This document shows positions 25,201 to 34,334 of a DNA stretch of 64,000 nucleotides, piece by piece. The position numbers were made by a program, and so were the translations under genes. Source of the stretch: UBA3210 sp963610315. GTDB lineage: Bacteria > Bacillota_I > Bacilli_A > RFN20 > CAG-449. Position 1 is the stretch's first letter. Each line of letters starts with the position of its first letter. Location: assembly GCA_963610315.1 (NCBI GenBank), contig CAVDMV010000006.1:1-64000 (forward strand), given 5' to 3'. The notes below the pieces were generated by a model. The model saw only the letters and a program-made list of their open reading frames with translations. It was not told the DNA's origin and searched no databases.

Positions 25201-26679
25201 TTATAAAGTTACTCCGTCTTTGAAAATTGCAATTTCTTGAAATTCATTAATTTCATTCTTTGTCTTAATTTCGCCATTAATAACGCCGATAAGATAATTC
25301 TTGAATTGTTCAAAGACTTCTTCTTTTGATTTACCATCAACAATTTGGCCTGCATTGAAATCAATCCAGTTAGCTTTCTTACTTGCTAAAGCGGAGTTAG
25401 TTGCAATTTTAACTGTTGGGACAAATGTGCCAAATGGTGTACCTCTACCAGTAGTGAATAAAATTAATTGAGCACCAGCAGAAGCAATATTTGTACAAGC
25501 AACCATATCGTTACCTGGACCATTTAATAAATTTAAGCCAACTTGAGAAACAATTTGTCCGACATATAAGACATCTTGTACTTTTGTTAAGCCTGATTTT
25601 TGAACACAACCTAAAGATTTATCTTCAAGAGTTGTAATTCCTCCAGCTTTATTTCCTGGAGATGGGTTTTCATAACATACTTGATGATGTGCAGTATAAT
25701 ATGCTTTAAAGCCATTGATTAAGTGAACAATCTTATCGAAAGTTTCTTCATCTTTTGCTCTCTTCATTAAGACTTGTTCAGCACCAAACATTTCTGGAAC
25801 TTCACTAAGAATTGTACTTCCTCCGTTAACGACCATGTAGTCAGACATCATACCAACTAATGGGTTTGCAGTAATGCCAGAGAAACCATCAGATCCACCG
25901 CATTTCAAACCGATTGTAACGGCACTTAATGGCATTTCAACTCTTTGGTCTTTAACCATTTTTTCATATAATTCTAAGCACATTTTTGTACCAACTTCGA
26001 CTTCATCATCGACATCTTGGCTTCTTAAGAATACGACTCTGTCAGGATCATAATCTTTTAATGTTTCTTTGAATGCTTGTAATTGGTTATTTTCACAACC
26101 TAATGCAAGAACTAAAACGCCACCTGCATTTGGATGTAAACAAATTGAATGTAATAAAGAAACAGTGTTTTGGTGATCATCACCAATTTGTGAACAGCCA
26201 TAAGGGTGTTTACAAACGATAACGCCATCAATCTTAGATTCATCAATTTGAGAAAGAACTTCTTTTTTAATTGCTTCAGCTTGTGAGTTAACACAGCCAA
26301 CTAAAGGAACAATAAATAAAGAGTTTCTAATACCATAACGATTGAATTTACGTTTAAATAGTCTTACCTTAACATCTTCTTTTTTTGCTTCTGGAGTAGA
26401 AAATTCAGGTGTATAAGTATATTCGAGTTCACCACTTAAATTTGTTTCAATATTATGTGAATGAACGTGTTCACCTTTTTTAATATCTCTAGTCGCATGT
26501 CCAATAGGATAACCATATTTAATAAGGTTTTCACCTTTCTTAATATCGACTAAAGCAAACTTGTGAGCGCAAGTGATGTCATCTAATAATGTGACATCTC
26601 CTGCTACTTCACCTTTTTTTAAATCTTTTAAAGCAACTGCGACGTTATCGGTAGAATTAATCTTTAAAAAATTTGCCAT
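25201..26679 (-). CDS. uxaA: Altronate dehydratase UxaA
   Basis: This 492-residue protein dehydrates D-altronate to 2-keto-3-deoxygluconate in galacturonate breakdown. The N-terminal SAF domain (1-95, with KKGEVAGDVTLLDDITCAHKFALVDIKKGE) and the long C-terminal catalytic domain are fused, as in E. coli UxaA. Family blocks HPYGCSQIGDDHQNT, ALGCENNQ, GLKCGGSDGFSGITANPLVG and NIASAGAQLILFTTGRGTPFG with conserved Cys residues are intact. It follows uxaB with a 1-bp gap. Its product is phosphorylated by the kdgK product encoded at 32.7 kb. Confidence 0.95.
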   Translation of the reverse strand: MANFLKINSTDNVAVALKDLKKGEVAGDVTLLDDITCAHKFALVDIKKGENLIKYGYPIGHATRDIKKGEHVHSHNIETNLSGELEYTYTPEFSTPEAKKEDVKVRLFKRKFNRYGIRNSLFIVPLVGCVNSQAEAIKKEVLSQIDESKIDGVIVCKHPYGCSQIGDDHQNTVSLLHSICLHPNAGGVLVLALGCENNQLQAFKETLKDYDPDRVVFLRSQDVDDEVEVGTKMCLELYEKMVKDQRVEMPLSAVTIGLKCGGSDGFSGITANPLVGMMSDYMVVNGGSTILSEVPEMFGAEQVLMKRAKDEETFDKIVHLINGFKAYYTAHHQVCYENPSPGNKAGGITTLEDKSLGCVQKSGLTKVQDVLYVGQIVSQVGLNLLNGPGNDMVACTNIASAGAQLILFTTGRGTPFGTFVPTVKIATNSALASKKANWIDFNAGQIVDGKSKEEVFEQFKNYLIGVINGEIKTKNEINEFQEIAIFKDGVTL

Positions 26680-26680
26680 T

Positions 26681-28123
26681 TTATTCTCCTAAGAATTTAA
26701 CTAATGCTTCTTTCATGCCTAATGTAGCAATGTCTTTATAATAAGCTGTTACAACTGCAGTCATATCTGCGACTTTATTTAAATCTTCGCCCCACATAGC
26801 TTCTTGGCTTAATACATCAGAAACTAATTCTTCTGCGCTTAATCCTTTTGCAAATAATGCTTTGAAGTATTCTAAGTATGCTGGATCATCTTTTAAAGCA
26901 ATAGTTTCTTCACCACGTTTACCAGCATAGAATGTAATTAATGCTGCAAGTGAGAACATTGCATGAGTTGGAAGTTTTCCATTGATTCTTAAATAATCTT
27001 TAACTGTTGGAAGAACTCTAGCTCTATATTTAGAAATTGAGTTTAAAGCAATAGACATTAATTCGTGTCTTACGAATGGGTTTAAATATCTTTCGAAAAC
27101 TGAGTTTGCGAAATTAACCATATCTTCGTGTGGTAAATCAATTGTTGGAACTACTTCATCAAAGACGAATTCGTTTGCGAATTTACCAACATATTTATCT
27201 TCGATTGATTCTTTAACAGTATCAATACCATATAAATATGAGACTGGAACCATACATGTATGGCAACCATTTAAGATTTTAACTTTTCTTTGTTTGTATG
27301 GTTTAATTGATTCAGCATAAATAACATTTAAACCAGCTTTGTCACATGGGAAAATCTTTTCGATATGTGGTTCTTTCGCTAAAACCCATAAGTGGAAGAT
27401 TTCACCTTTAACAATGTTGTTATCGATGTAACCTAATTCTTCTGTAATTTCTTTAATTTCGTCTCTTGGATAACCTGGAACAATTCTATCAACAAGTGTT
27501 GAAGTGAAGTGGCAAGCTGTTTCAACCCAAGAAATGAATGCATCATCATAACCTTTAGTACGCGCTAAAGCTAAGACGCATTTTCTTAATTCATCACCGT
27601 TATTATCAATTAATTCGCAGCAGATGAAGCTTAAACCTTTAGTTGCATCGCCTTTAAAGTGATCATAACGAGCTTTTAGCATAGCTGTGACTTTACCTGG
27701 GAATGTACGAGGTGTTTTTTCAAAGTCAACATCAGTTGTATCAAGTGTGATACCAGCTTCAGTAGTATTTGAAATGACAACTTCTAATGTTTCATTGCAA
27801 GCATAATCAATTAATTTTTGATAATCTTTGTATGGATCAATGAAATCATCTAAAACATCGATAACTTGATGTGTTCTAACTGTTTGACCTTTATCAATAC
27901 CTTGTAAATATAAAGTATATAAACCATCTTGGTCAGCTAATTCTTTAACTCTACCAAATTCAAGTGGTTGAACAACGACAACGTGTCCATTATATGTTCC
28001 TGAATCATTCATTTTTTGAATAATCCAATCAACGAATGCTCTTAAGAAGTTACCTTCTCCGAATTGCATTACTTTAATAGGTGCAGTCTTTTTAGCGACT
28101 ACTTTGCTAGATAAATTTTCCAT
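26681..28123 (-). CDS. uxaB: Tagaturonate reductase UxaB
   Basis: This 480-residue mannitol-dehydrogenase-family oxidoreductase has MQFGEGNFLRAFVDWIIQKMND (nucleotide-binding loop) at the N-terminus. VVISNTTEAGITLD, DRIVPGYPRD and KVKILNGCHTCM (catalytic Lys region) follow. It reduces tagaturonate to altronate with NADH, the step before UxaA. The gene lies 29 bp downstream of the MsmX-type ATPase gene and 1 bp upstream of uxaA. UxaC, which would supply tagaturonate, is not in the window. Confidence 0.93.
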   Translation of the reverse strand: MENLSSKVVAKKTAPIKVMQFGEGNFLRAFVDWIIQKMNDSGTYNGHVVVVQPLEFGRVKELADQDGLYTLYLQGIDKGQTVRTHQVIDVLDDFIDPYKDYQKLIDYACNETLEVVISNTTEAGITLDTTDVDFEKTPRTFPGKVTAMLKARYDHFKGDATKGLSFICCELIDNNGDELRKCVLALARTKGYDDAFISWVETACHFTSTLVDRIVPGYPRDEIKEITEELGYIDNNIVKGEIFHLWVLAKEPHIEKIFPCDKAGLNVIYAESIKPYKQRKVKILNGCHTCMVPVSYLYGIDTVKESIEDKYVGKFANEFVFDEVVPTIDLPHEDMVNFANSVFERYLNPFVRHELMSIALNSISKYRARVLPTVKDYLRINGKLPTHAMFSLAALITFYAGKRGEETIALKDDPAYLEYFKALFAKGLSAEELVSDVLSQEAMWGEDLNKVADMTAVVTAYYKDIATLGMKEALVKFLGE

Positions 28124-28152
28124 TTTATTTTTTACTCCTCTAATCTAAAAAA

Positions 28153-29253
28153 TTAATCTTCGTTAATAATATTTTCTGTTTCTTTATCAAAGAAAAGAAT
28201 ATGTTCGTGTCTTACATCAAAATAGAATTCTTTATTGACTTCATATTTTGTAAATGGTGTAGTTCTTACTACAACGCTATTAGTTCCGATATAGCCATAA
28301 ATGTTCATTGTATCACCTAACATTTCACTGACTTCGACAACCATCTTTTCTTCCATAATATCTGGTGTGTCTTTTGTAGGTTCAACATTACAACATTCTG
28401 GTCTAAAGCCCATAACTACTTTATCTAATTTTTCAGCATTTGCTAAAATTTTTGGATTGTAGTTCTTTAAATCGAATACTGTGCCATCTTCAGCAGTAAA
28501 TTTGTTTCCTTTTACTTTACCAGTAATAAAGTTCATTTGAGGATCACCAATAAATCCTGCAACGAAGAGGTTTTGTGGTTTGAAATATAGATCATGTGGT
28601 GTACCGATTTGTTGGATATAACCATCTTTCATAACTACGATACGATCAGCCATTGTCATAGCTTCGATTTGGTCATGAGTAACATAGATTGTAGTTGCAC
28701 CAACTCTTTTATGAATTCTTCTAATTTCAGAACGCATGTTAACTCTTTGAATAGCATCAAGGTTAGATAAAGGTTCATCCATTAAGAAAACATCAGCATG
28801 TCTAATTAAAGCTCTACCTAAAGCAACTCTTTGTTGTTGTCCACCAGAAAGTGCCTTTGGTTTTCTTGCTAAGTAAGTTTGGATACCTAAGATTTCTGAT
28901 ACTTCTTTAACTCTTACTTCAATTTCATCTTCATCAAAACCAGCAATTCTTAACCCGAACGCTAAGTTATCATAAACTGACATTGTTGGATAAAGAGCGT
29001 AGCTTTGGAAAACCATTGAAATACCACGTTCATTTGGTTTTAAGGCATTAACTACTTTATCATTAATTTCAAAAGTACCACCAGAAATTGTTTCTAGGCC
29101 TGCGATCATACGTAAGGTTGTTGACTTTCCACATCCGGAAGGTCCGACCATGATAATGAATTCATTATCTTGGATTTCTAAATTAAAATCGTGGACTGCG
29201 TGGAAGCCGTTGTCATAGATTTTATTTAGGTTAGTCATTTTTAAATGTGCCAT
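28153..29253 (-). CDS. Sugar ABC transporter ATPase, MsmX/UgpC family
   Basis: This 366-residue ATPase has Walker A GPSGCGKST, Q loop VFQSYALYPTMSV, signature LSGGQQQRVALGRAL, Walker B VFLMDEPLSNLDA and H loop VTHDQIEAMTMADR. A C-terminal OB/TOBE regulatory domain (about 245-366) is normal for the MsmX/MalK group. No permease or binding-protein genes lie nearby, so it is probably a shared ATPase energising sugar importers encoded elsewhere, as MsmX does in Bacillus. It is the first gene of the operon with uxaB-uxaA, which suggests uronate or oligouronate uptake. Confidence 0.93.
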   Translation of the reverse strand: MAHLKMTNLNKIYDNGFHAVHDFNLEIQDNEFIIMVGPSGCGKSTTLRMIAGLETISGGTFEINDKVVNALKPNERGISMVFQSYALYPTMSVYDNLAFGLRIAGFDEDEIEVRVKEVSEILGIQTYLARKPKALSGGQQQRVALGRALIRHADVFLMDEPLSNLDAIQRVNMRSEIRRIHKRVGATTIYVTHDQIEAMTMADRIVVMKDGYIQQIGTPHDLYFKPQNLFVAGFIGDPQMNFITGKVKGNKFTAEDGTVFDLKNYNPKILANAEKLDKVVMGFRPECCNVEPTKDTPDIMEEKMVVEVSEMLGDTMNIYGYIGTNSVVVRTTPFTKYEVNKEFYFDVRHEHILFFDKETENIINED

Positions 29254-29304
29254 TATTAAAACTCCTTTGCGAAAATATTATATAATAATATAAAATCAAA
29301 TGCA

Positions 29305-29321
29305 TTGTGCGGACTGCACAA
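29305..29321. promoter_or_regulatory. Operator-like palindrome TTGTGC-N5-GCACAA
   Basis: Perfect 6-bp arms with a 5-bp centre (GGACT) lie in the divergent gap between the uxa operon and the MATE fusion gene. The high GC content relative to surrounding AT-rich DNA makes it stand out. The cognate regulator is not known. Confidence 0.55.
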
Positions 29322-29355
29322 ACATATTTTTAAATCTAAACTTTAATTTATTTTC

Positions 29356-29385
29356 TTGATTATCTTATTTAATAAGATTTAGAAT
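29356..29385 (+). promoter_or_regulatory. Promoter of the MATE-esterase gene with palindrome in the spacer
   Basis: TTGATT (29356-29361), 18-nt spacer, TAGAAT (29380-29385). The spacer holds a perfect palindrome ATCTTAT-TTA-ATAAGAT at 29362-29378, well placed for a repressor to block polymerase. The ribosome site TTGGAGG follows. Confidence 0.6.
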
Positions 29386-29417
29386 TAAATCGTGTTTTTG
29401 GAGGTAATAAATAATAT

Positions 29418-31661
29418 ATGGCAAAAAAAGTTGATGAAAAACAAAGAAGAAAAATTTTAACTTCATCCTTATGGGCTGTTGTATTCTCTATTACCGCGCC
29501 ATTATTTTTATATAATTTTATTAACTCAGTCTATTCGTTATTAGACGCGATTATGCTTGCTTATGTTAGTCCAGTTGCTTCTTCAGCTGGGGCCACATTA
29601 GCCCAAGTTAAGAACTTAATTTCTTCCTTAGCTTCTGGTTTAGCTGCCGGAGGAGCGATTATTGTTTCTCGTCATTATGGAGCAGGAGAAATAAATGAAG
29701 CTAAAAAAAGCGCGAATGTCATGTTTACGATGAACTTAATTATTATCGCTTTAATCTTAGGTGTTATGCTTCCTCTTGCAATACCAATTATGCAAATATG
29801 CGGATGTAACGAAGATATTATCGCAGTATCAAGTAATTATTTTAGATTACAATTAGTTGAACAAGTTCTTATCGCAGTTAACTCTATCTTCATCGCTTTA
29901 GAAAAATCTAAAGGTAATACACGAATAATTCTTATTGGTAACTTAATCATGATGGCAATAAAGATTTCATTAAATGCTATCTTAGTTTATGCCTTAAAAG
30001 TTAACGATATGACTTATATTGAAATCGCTAGTATTGTTTCTCAATTATTTATGACCGTTCTAGGATGTTATTTCCTCTTTAGAAAATCTAACGTCTTTAG
30101 AATTGAATTTAAAGCTTTATCTTTAAAATGGGATTATGTTAAAAAAATCTTAGTTATGTCAATTCCTCTATTCTTAGGTAAATTCGTTATTTCCTTAGGT
30201 AAAGTAGGCGTTAATGCAATGTGTAAAGTATATGGTTCTTTAACTGTCGGTGCTTTAGGTGTTTCAAATAATATCTCAGGACTTGTAACTAATCCTGGCA
30301 CAGCATTTGAAGATTCTGAATCAAGTATCGTTTCTCAAAATCTAGGTAACGGCAATATGAAAAGATGTTTAAAAACATTCTTCATCAGCTGCGTAATGTT
30401 ATTCTCTTGGGCCTTAATTGGTTTCTTAATTGTTAGAGTATTCTTCTTAGATCAAATTGTTGGTTTATTCGCAAATACTGATCCAGATTACGCTTCTCAA
30501 ATTGTTGAATATCAAGAAATGATTAAAAATATCTTCTATTATGATTGTTTATCAATTCCTGCTCTTGCGATAGTTTCTGCCGTCTTAGGTTTCTTATACG
30601 GATATGGTCAAACATTCCTTGCAACAATTAATAACTTATTAAGAATTGCTACACGTATTGGTACATTATGGTTTTTACAAACATTCACAGATTTAGGTAG
30701 CGAATCCGCGGGTATTTCAATGGGTATATCAAATATCTCTATCGCAATTCTTTCTTTAATTATGTTATCAATCTTCTTTATTAAAACTAAAATTAAAGGT
30801 TATAAAGGAATGCACTTTAGTGATGAAGAACCAGAGATGCATGAAATTAACGGCATCTTAGTGAGAAAGAAAGAAAAAATCTATTTAAAAGATCAAAAAT
30901 CATCATGTAAAAATGCTTATTTAGAAATTAATAACCTCTATGAAAATAAGCCATGTATCTTAATTATTCCTGGTGGAGGATATTCTCACTTATCTCCTCG
31001 AGAAGGAACACCAGTATCAAACAAATTTATTTCTTTAGGTTATAATACAGCGATTCTATATTATTCTTTAGGTCCAAAATATTCTTATCCAGTTCAAAAA
31101 GATGAAGTTAATACTGCTTTAATTTATCTTTCATCTAAATTTAAAGATTTATTCATTATGGGTTTCTCTGCCGGAGGTCATCTAGCTGGAATTGGAGGAA
31201 CTGATATTAATTCTCATCTATTAAAAGGTATGATTCTTTGTTATCCAGTAATTAATTTAGAAAGTGAAACTCACGAAGGAACTAGAGATAATTTCTTAGG
31301 TAAATATAAAGATGATGTTACAATACAACGTAATTTCTCTATTGATTTACGTGTAACTAGTTCTACTCCTCCTACTTATATTTGGACAACTTTGACTGAT
31401 CAATCTGTTCCTCCTTCTAATACAATAAGAATGGAAGAAGCTTTAACGAAAAATAATGTTTATCACAAAATGAAACTTTATCCTCGTGGTCCTCATGGAG
31501 TGGCGCTTGCTGATGAAACTGCGATAAAAGATGGTGATACAAGTTATGTCATCGAAGAAATTCAATCTTGGCCAAATGATGTAAGTGCCTTTATTGAAGA
31601 AGTTCTTCAAAATGAAGTTGAAGAAGAAAAAGTTACTACAAAACCATTAGTTCAAAATTAG
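29418..31661 (+). CDS. MATE-family transporter fused to an alpha/beta-hydrolase (acetyl-esterase-like)
   Basis: This is a 747-residue two-part protein. Residues 1-460 form a MATE/MOP transporter with about twelve hydrophobic helices in two repeats. Residues about 475-735 form a soluble alpha/beta-hydrolase of the acetyl-xylan-esterase/BD-FAE type. That part has oxyanion loop IPGGGYSHL, nucleophile elbow GFSAGGHLAG, acid Asp in TLTDQSVPPSN and His in GPHGVALAD. With an even helix count the esterase would face the cytoplasm. The frame is unbroken with no internal ribosome site that I noticed. It is divergent from the uronate operon and followed by its own terminator. Import or export of acetylated sugars with deacetylation is a reasonable guess only. 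Confidence 0.88.
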   Translation: MAKKVDEKQRRKILTSSLWAVVFSITAPLFLYNFINSVYSLLDAIMLAYVSPVASSAGATLAQVKNLISSLASGLAAGGAIIVSRHYGAGEINEAKKSANVMFTMNLIIIALILGVMLPLAIPIMQICGCNEDIIAVSSNYFRLQLVEQVLIAVNSIFIALEKSKGNTRIILIGNLIMMAIKISLNAILVYALKVNDMTYIEIASIVSQLFMTVLGCYFLFRKSNVFRIEFKALSLKWDYVKKILVMSIPLFLGKFVISLGKVGVNAMCKVYGSLTVGALGVSNNISGLVTNPGTAFEDSESSIVSQNLGNGNMKRCLKTFFISCVMLFSWALIGFLIVRVFFLDQIVGLFANTDPDYASQIVEYQEMIKNIFYYDCLSIPALAIVSAVLGFLYGYGQTFLATINNLLRIATRIGTLWFLQTFTDLGSESAGISMGISNISIAILSLIMLSIFFIKTKIKGYKGMHFSDEEPEMHEINGILVRKKEKIYLKDQKSSCKNAYLEINNLYENKPCILIIPGGGYSHLSPREGTPVSNKFISLGYNTAILYYSLGPKYSYPVQKDEVNTALIYLSSKFKDLFIMGFSAGGHLAGIGGTDINSHLLKGMILCYPVINLESETHEGTRDNFLGKYKDDVTIQRNFSIDLRVTSSTPPTYIWTTLTDQSVPPSNTIRMEEALTKNNVYHKMKLYPRGPHGVALADETAIKDGDTSYVIEEIQSWPNDVSAFIEEVLQNEVEEEKVTTKPLVQN

Positions 31662-31665
31662 TCTT

Positions 31666-31696
31666 AAAAGAAGGCCTTAATGAAGCCTTCTTTTTT
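31666..31696 (+). terminator. Intrinsic terminator of the MATE-esterase gene
   Basis: AAAAGAAGGC (31666-31675) pairs with GCCTTCTTTT (31685-31694), followed by TTTTTTC. It begins 4 bp after the TAG stop. Confidence 0.9.
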
Positions 31697-31710
31697 CTTA
31701 GTAAAACACC

Positions 31711-31747
31711 AAAATAAAAGTTGTATAGAGAGCTAATCTATACAACT
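31711..31747 (-). terminator. Intrinsic terminator of the kdgK operon
   Basis: AGTTGTATAG (31719-31728) pairs with CTATACAACT (31738-31747), a 10-bp perfect stem. The minus-strand transcript continues TTTTATTTT. Confidence 0.82.
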
Positions 31748-31754
31748 ATAATAA

Positions 31755-32216
31755 TTAAATTCTAACTTTAATAACTAATTTAGTAATTTCTTCATCATCA
31801 ATTTTCATACTTGGAAGATGAACATCACTAGGAGTAAATAATGTGAAGTTTTCGTTGTCCATAATGACTTTATGTCTTAATGGAACATCATATTTAATAA
31901 CGTCTTTTTCTGCGTTATATGGAGTATGAATATGTTCTTCACATTCTGGTTTTAAATAATCGAAATAAGCAATTTCTCTACCATGTAAAACAATTTGCAT
32001 ATCTAAATGATTTCTATGTTCTTCTGGGAATGCTTGTCCTTCAACTTTACCAAAATAAACTAATTTAGTAATAGTAATATCTTTTTCTTCATTTACAACA
32101 GTTTTACCGACTGGTAAAGCTTCTAAGTCATGTGATAATAAATAATCAATGACTTCTGCTAGGCCTTCATGTAAGCCTTTATAATCTTTTAATGTTGATA
32201 ATAATCCGTTTAACAT
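31755..32216 (-). CDS. YhcH/YjgK/YiaL-family protein (EbgC-like cupin)
   Basis: This is a 153-residue single-domain beta-barrel protein of the YhcH/EbgC family. GKVEGQAFPEEHRNHLDMQIVLHGRE and FTLFTPSDVHLPSMKI carry the Glu/His ligands typical of the metal site. Members act with sugar-acid or beta-galactoside catabolism, probably as anomerases or mutarotases. Here it is the last gene of kdgK-HIT-YhcH, so a role in uronate or sialate-like sugar handling fits. The exact reaction is unknown. Confidence 0.85.
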   Translation of the reverse strand: MLNGLLSTLKDYKGLHEGLAEVIDYLLSHDLEALPVGKTVVNEEKDITITKLVYFGKVEGQAFPEEHRNHLDMQIVLHGREIAYFDYLKPECEEHIHTPYNAEKDVIKYDVPLRHKVIMDNENFTLFTPSDVHLPSMKIDDEEITKLVIKVRI

Positions 32217-32220
32217 ATAT

Positions 32221-32664
32221 TTATTTACCTTCCTTTACTTCTTCATATGCCGCTCTTATTTTTTCTGCGATAATTTCACATTCATCATTATCGATATCAT
32301 GTTTATGTGGATTCATTAAGAAAATTCCACCCCATTCATAATCATCTTTATATTTTGGACATAAATGATAATGTAAATGTCCTAAAGTATCGCCATACGC
32401 GCCGTAATTAATACGATCTGGGTTATAAACTTTTTTAATACATTTTGCTGCATCAGAAACATCTTTCATGAATGCATCTCTTTCCTTATCGCTTAAATCA
32501 GTAATTTCTGCAATATGGTCATTACGATAAGCAACAATTAATCTACCAGGATGAGATTGTTCTTTAAAAACGATAACAATTGATGTTTCAGTTTTATAAG
32601 CAATATAGCCAAATTCAGCAAGTTTTGGTCCTCTTGAGCAATAAGGACATGTGTCAAGTTTCAT
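32221..32664 (-). CDS. HIT-family nucleotide hydrolase/transferase
   Basis: This is a 147-residue histidine-triad protein. HLHYHLCPKY (about residues 96-105) is the HxHxH catalytic triad. N-terminal CPYC together with a later Cys/His could bind zinc, as in GalT-like and Aprataxin-like HIT members. It is cytosolic. It sits between kdgK and the YhcH-like gene (20 and 4 bp spacings). It may hydrolyse a nucleotide-sugar or dinucleotide; nothing in the sequence fixes the substrate. Confidence 0.88.
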   Translation of the reverse strand: MKLDTCPYCSRGPKLAEFGYIAYKTETSIVIVFKEQSHPGRLIVAYRNDHIAEITDLSDKERDAFMKDVSDAAKCIKKVYNPDRINYGAYGDTLGHLHYHLCPKYKDDYEWGGIFLMNPHKHDIDNDECEIIAEKIRAAYEEVKEGK

Positions 32665-32684
32665 TATTTTAATTCTCCTATTTT

Positions 32685-33710
32685 TTATCTTTGAACTGCG
32701 GCGTTACCTCTTGTTTTAATAAAATCTTCAACTTCTTGAACGCCTAAAGTAGAAACATCACCAAATAAGGTATGTTTTAAAATTGAAGTTGCTAAACCGA
32801 ATTGAAGGGCATATTGAGGATTATCGAAATCTTTTAATAAACCATGGATAACTCCACTTGCGAATGCATCCCCTCCGCCAATTCGATCATAGACGCTAAA
32901 TCTAATTGGACCATCAGTTTTAATTGATCCATCTTTACATACACAATAAGAAGTTAATTCATTATCTGAAGCAGTATGAACAATTCTTTCAGTTGAGAAG
33001 ACATATTTAATCTTTGTATTAGCCATTAAAAGTTTAGATATTTCAATCTTCTTTTGGATGTTATTTTCTGGAATTACATCTAATGAATAATCTAATATAG
33101 TATGAATATCAAAATAATTACCAAATAAGATATCTACATAAGGAATAACTTTTTTAAAATGTGGTTTAGATTCTTCTATAGTCCATAATTTTGAACGATA
33201 GTTAAAGTCAAAGCTAACAGTTACACCATATTTTTTACATGCTTCTAAGCATTTATAAGCAACTTCACGAACTTTTTCACCTAAAGCTAAAGTAATTCCT
33301 GAAAGATGGAACCATGTTGCATCTTTAAAAATTGCATCATAATCTAAATCAGTTTCAGTAATTCTAGTTACTGAAGAATGCTTTCTATTATAAACAACTT
33401 TACTAGGACGACCACCAAAACCAGTTTCAACAAAGTACATACCGATATTTGATGAACCACGCGCGATATATGAAGTATCTACACCATGTCCCTTTAAATG
33501 TTTAACTGCAGCATCTCCTAATTGGTTATCAGGAAGCTTAGTTAAGAAGCTTGTATTATGTCCTAAATGAGATAAGGAAACTAAAACATTTGCTTCTCCT
33601 CCTCCATAATTAGCCACATAATTTCTCGCTTGAGAAATAGTTGTATAATCTGGTGGAGTTAATCTTAACATAATTTCACCAAACGCAACGATTTTTTCTT
33701 TTTTATCCAT
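32685..33710 (-). CDS. kdgK: 2-keto-3-deoxygluconate kinase
   Basis: This is a 341-residue PfkB-family sugar kinase. The N-terminal signature is YGGGEANVLVSLSHLGH (about residues 34-50). The C-terminal anion-hole/catalytic block is DRIGGGDAFASGVIHGL (catalytic Asp about residue 280). KdgK phosphorylates KDG made by UxaA or UxuA. KDPG aldolase would complete the pathway but is not encoded here. It is first in its operon, behind a TGTATACA element. KDG specificity is inferred from the GGGDAF motif and the surrounding uronate genes. Confidence 0.9.
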   Translation of the reverse strand: MDKKEKIVAFGEIMLRLTPPDYTTISQARNYVANYGGGEANVLVSLSHLGHNTSFLTKLPDNQLGDAAVKHLKGHGVDTSYIARGSSNIGMYFVETGFGGRPSKVVYNRKHSSVTRITETDLDYDAIFKDATWFHLSGITLALGEKVREVAYKCLEACKKYGVTVSFDFNYRSKLWTIEESKPHFKKVIPYVDILFGNYFDIHTILDYSLDVIPENNIQKKIEISKLLMANTKIKYVFSTERIVHTASDNELTSYCVCKDGSIKTDGPIRFSVYDRIGGGDAFASGVIHGLLKDFDNPQYALQFGLATSILKHTLFGDVSTLGVQEVEDFIKTRGNAAVQR

Positions 33711-33732
33711 AATTACTCCTTTTGATAATTAC

Positions 33733-33750
33733 TTGTATACATCTATTTTA
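33733..33750 (-). promoter_or_regulatory. Promoter -10 and GntR-type operator-like site before kdgK
   Basis: Minus-strand -10 TAAAAT at 33745-33750 is followed within 3 bp by TTGTATACAT-type palindrome (TGTATACA core 33734-33741). TGTATACA is a common core of hexuronate GntR-family operators, so repression relieved by a uronate is plausible. Confidence 0.55.
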
Positions 33751-33799
33751 ACATAGATTTAAGAAATTGTTTATAGATAAATTATTTTGTTAACTAAAA

Positions 33800-34315
33800 T
33801 TATATTTCACAAAAACAATTACTTGTAATAAGTAAAGCTTTATTCAATATATTTTGATAATCATTAAAATTGATTTTGTAATATTTAGTAGTCGAATAAC
33901 TATATGCATTATATATGATGTTGTAGCTAATAGCGGTTGCATATAAATCATCTTTATTATATAAATAACATTTATATTTACAGTCATTAGTTCTATAAAT
34001 TATAGTAAATTCATTAATATATTGACCTCCACGATAATCCTTAATATCAATTAATTCAAAGTTCATTTTACTCATTAAATTAAAAATTTCATGCGATGCA
34101 TCTTTATAATATTCATTATCATTATATTCTTCATTTTTAACTTGAATTTTATATATTTCATCTTTACTTTTATTTAAAAATAAGCTTATTAAATCTAATT
34201 CTTTTAATTTATCCTCATAAGAACTATCGTAATAACCACCACTTGAACAACTACAAGAAAATAAAAAACCACAAATGAAAAATAAATATAATATATTTTT
34301 TATAATTTTCTTCAT
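33800..34315 (-). CDS. Lipoprotein of unknown function
   Basis: I start at the ATG at 34315 (MKKIIKNILYLFF); the frame extends upstream without a better site. 171 residues. Lipobox FLFSCSC gives a lipid-modified Cys near residue 20, followed by a Cys/Ser/Gly/Tyr linker. The mature domain is Tyr/Asn-rich with two late Cys residues (SNCFCEI end). No known domain. It is the last of three consecutive minus-strand genes for exported proteins (33.8-36.1 kb). The composition (very AT-rich, Tyr/Asn/Lys) differs from its neighbours, which would fit a rapidly evolving accessory locus. Confidence 0.72.
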   Translation of the reverse strand: MKKIIKNILYLFFICGFLFSCSCSSGGYYDSSYEDKLKELDLISLFLNKSKDEIYKIQVKNEEYNDNEYYKDASHEIFNLMSKMNFELIDIKDYRGGQYINEFTIIYRTNDCKYKCYLYNKDDLYATAISYNIIYNAYSYSTTKYYKINFNDYQNILNKALLITSNCFCEI

Positions 34316-34334
34316 ATTATTCACCGCCATTTTT

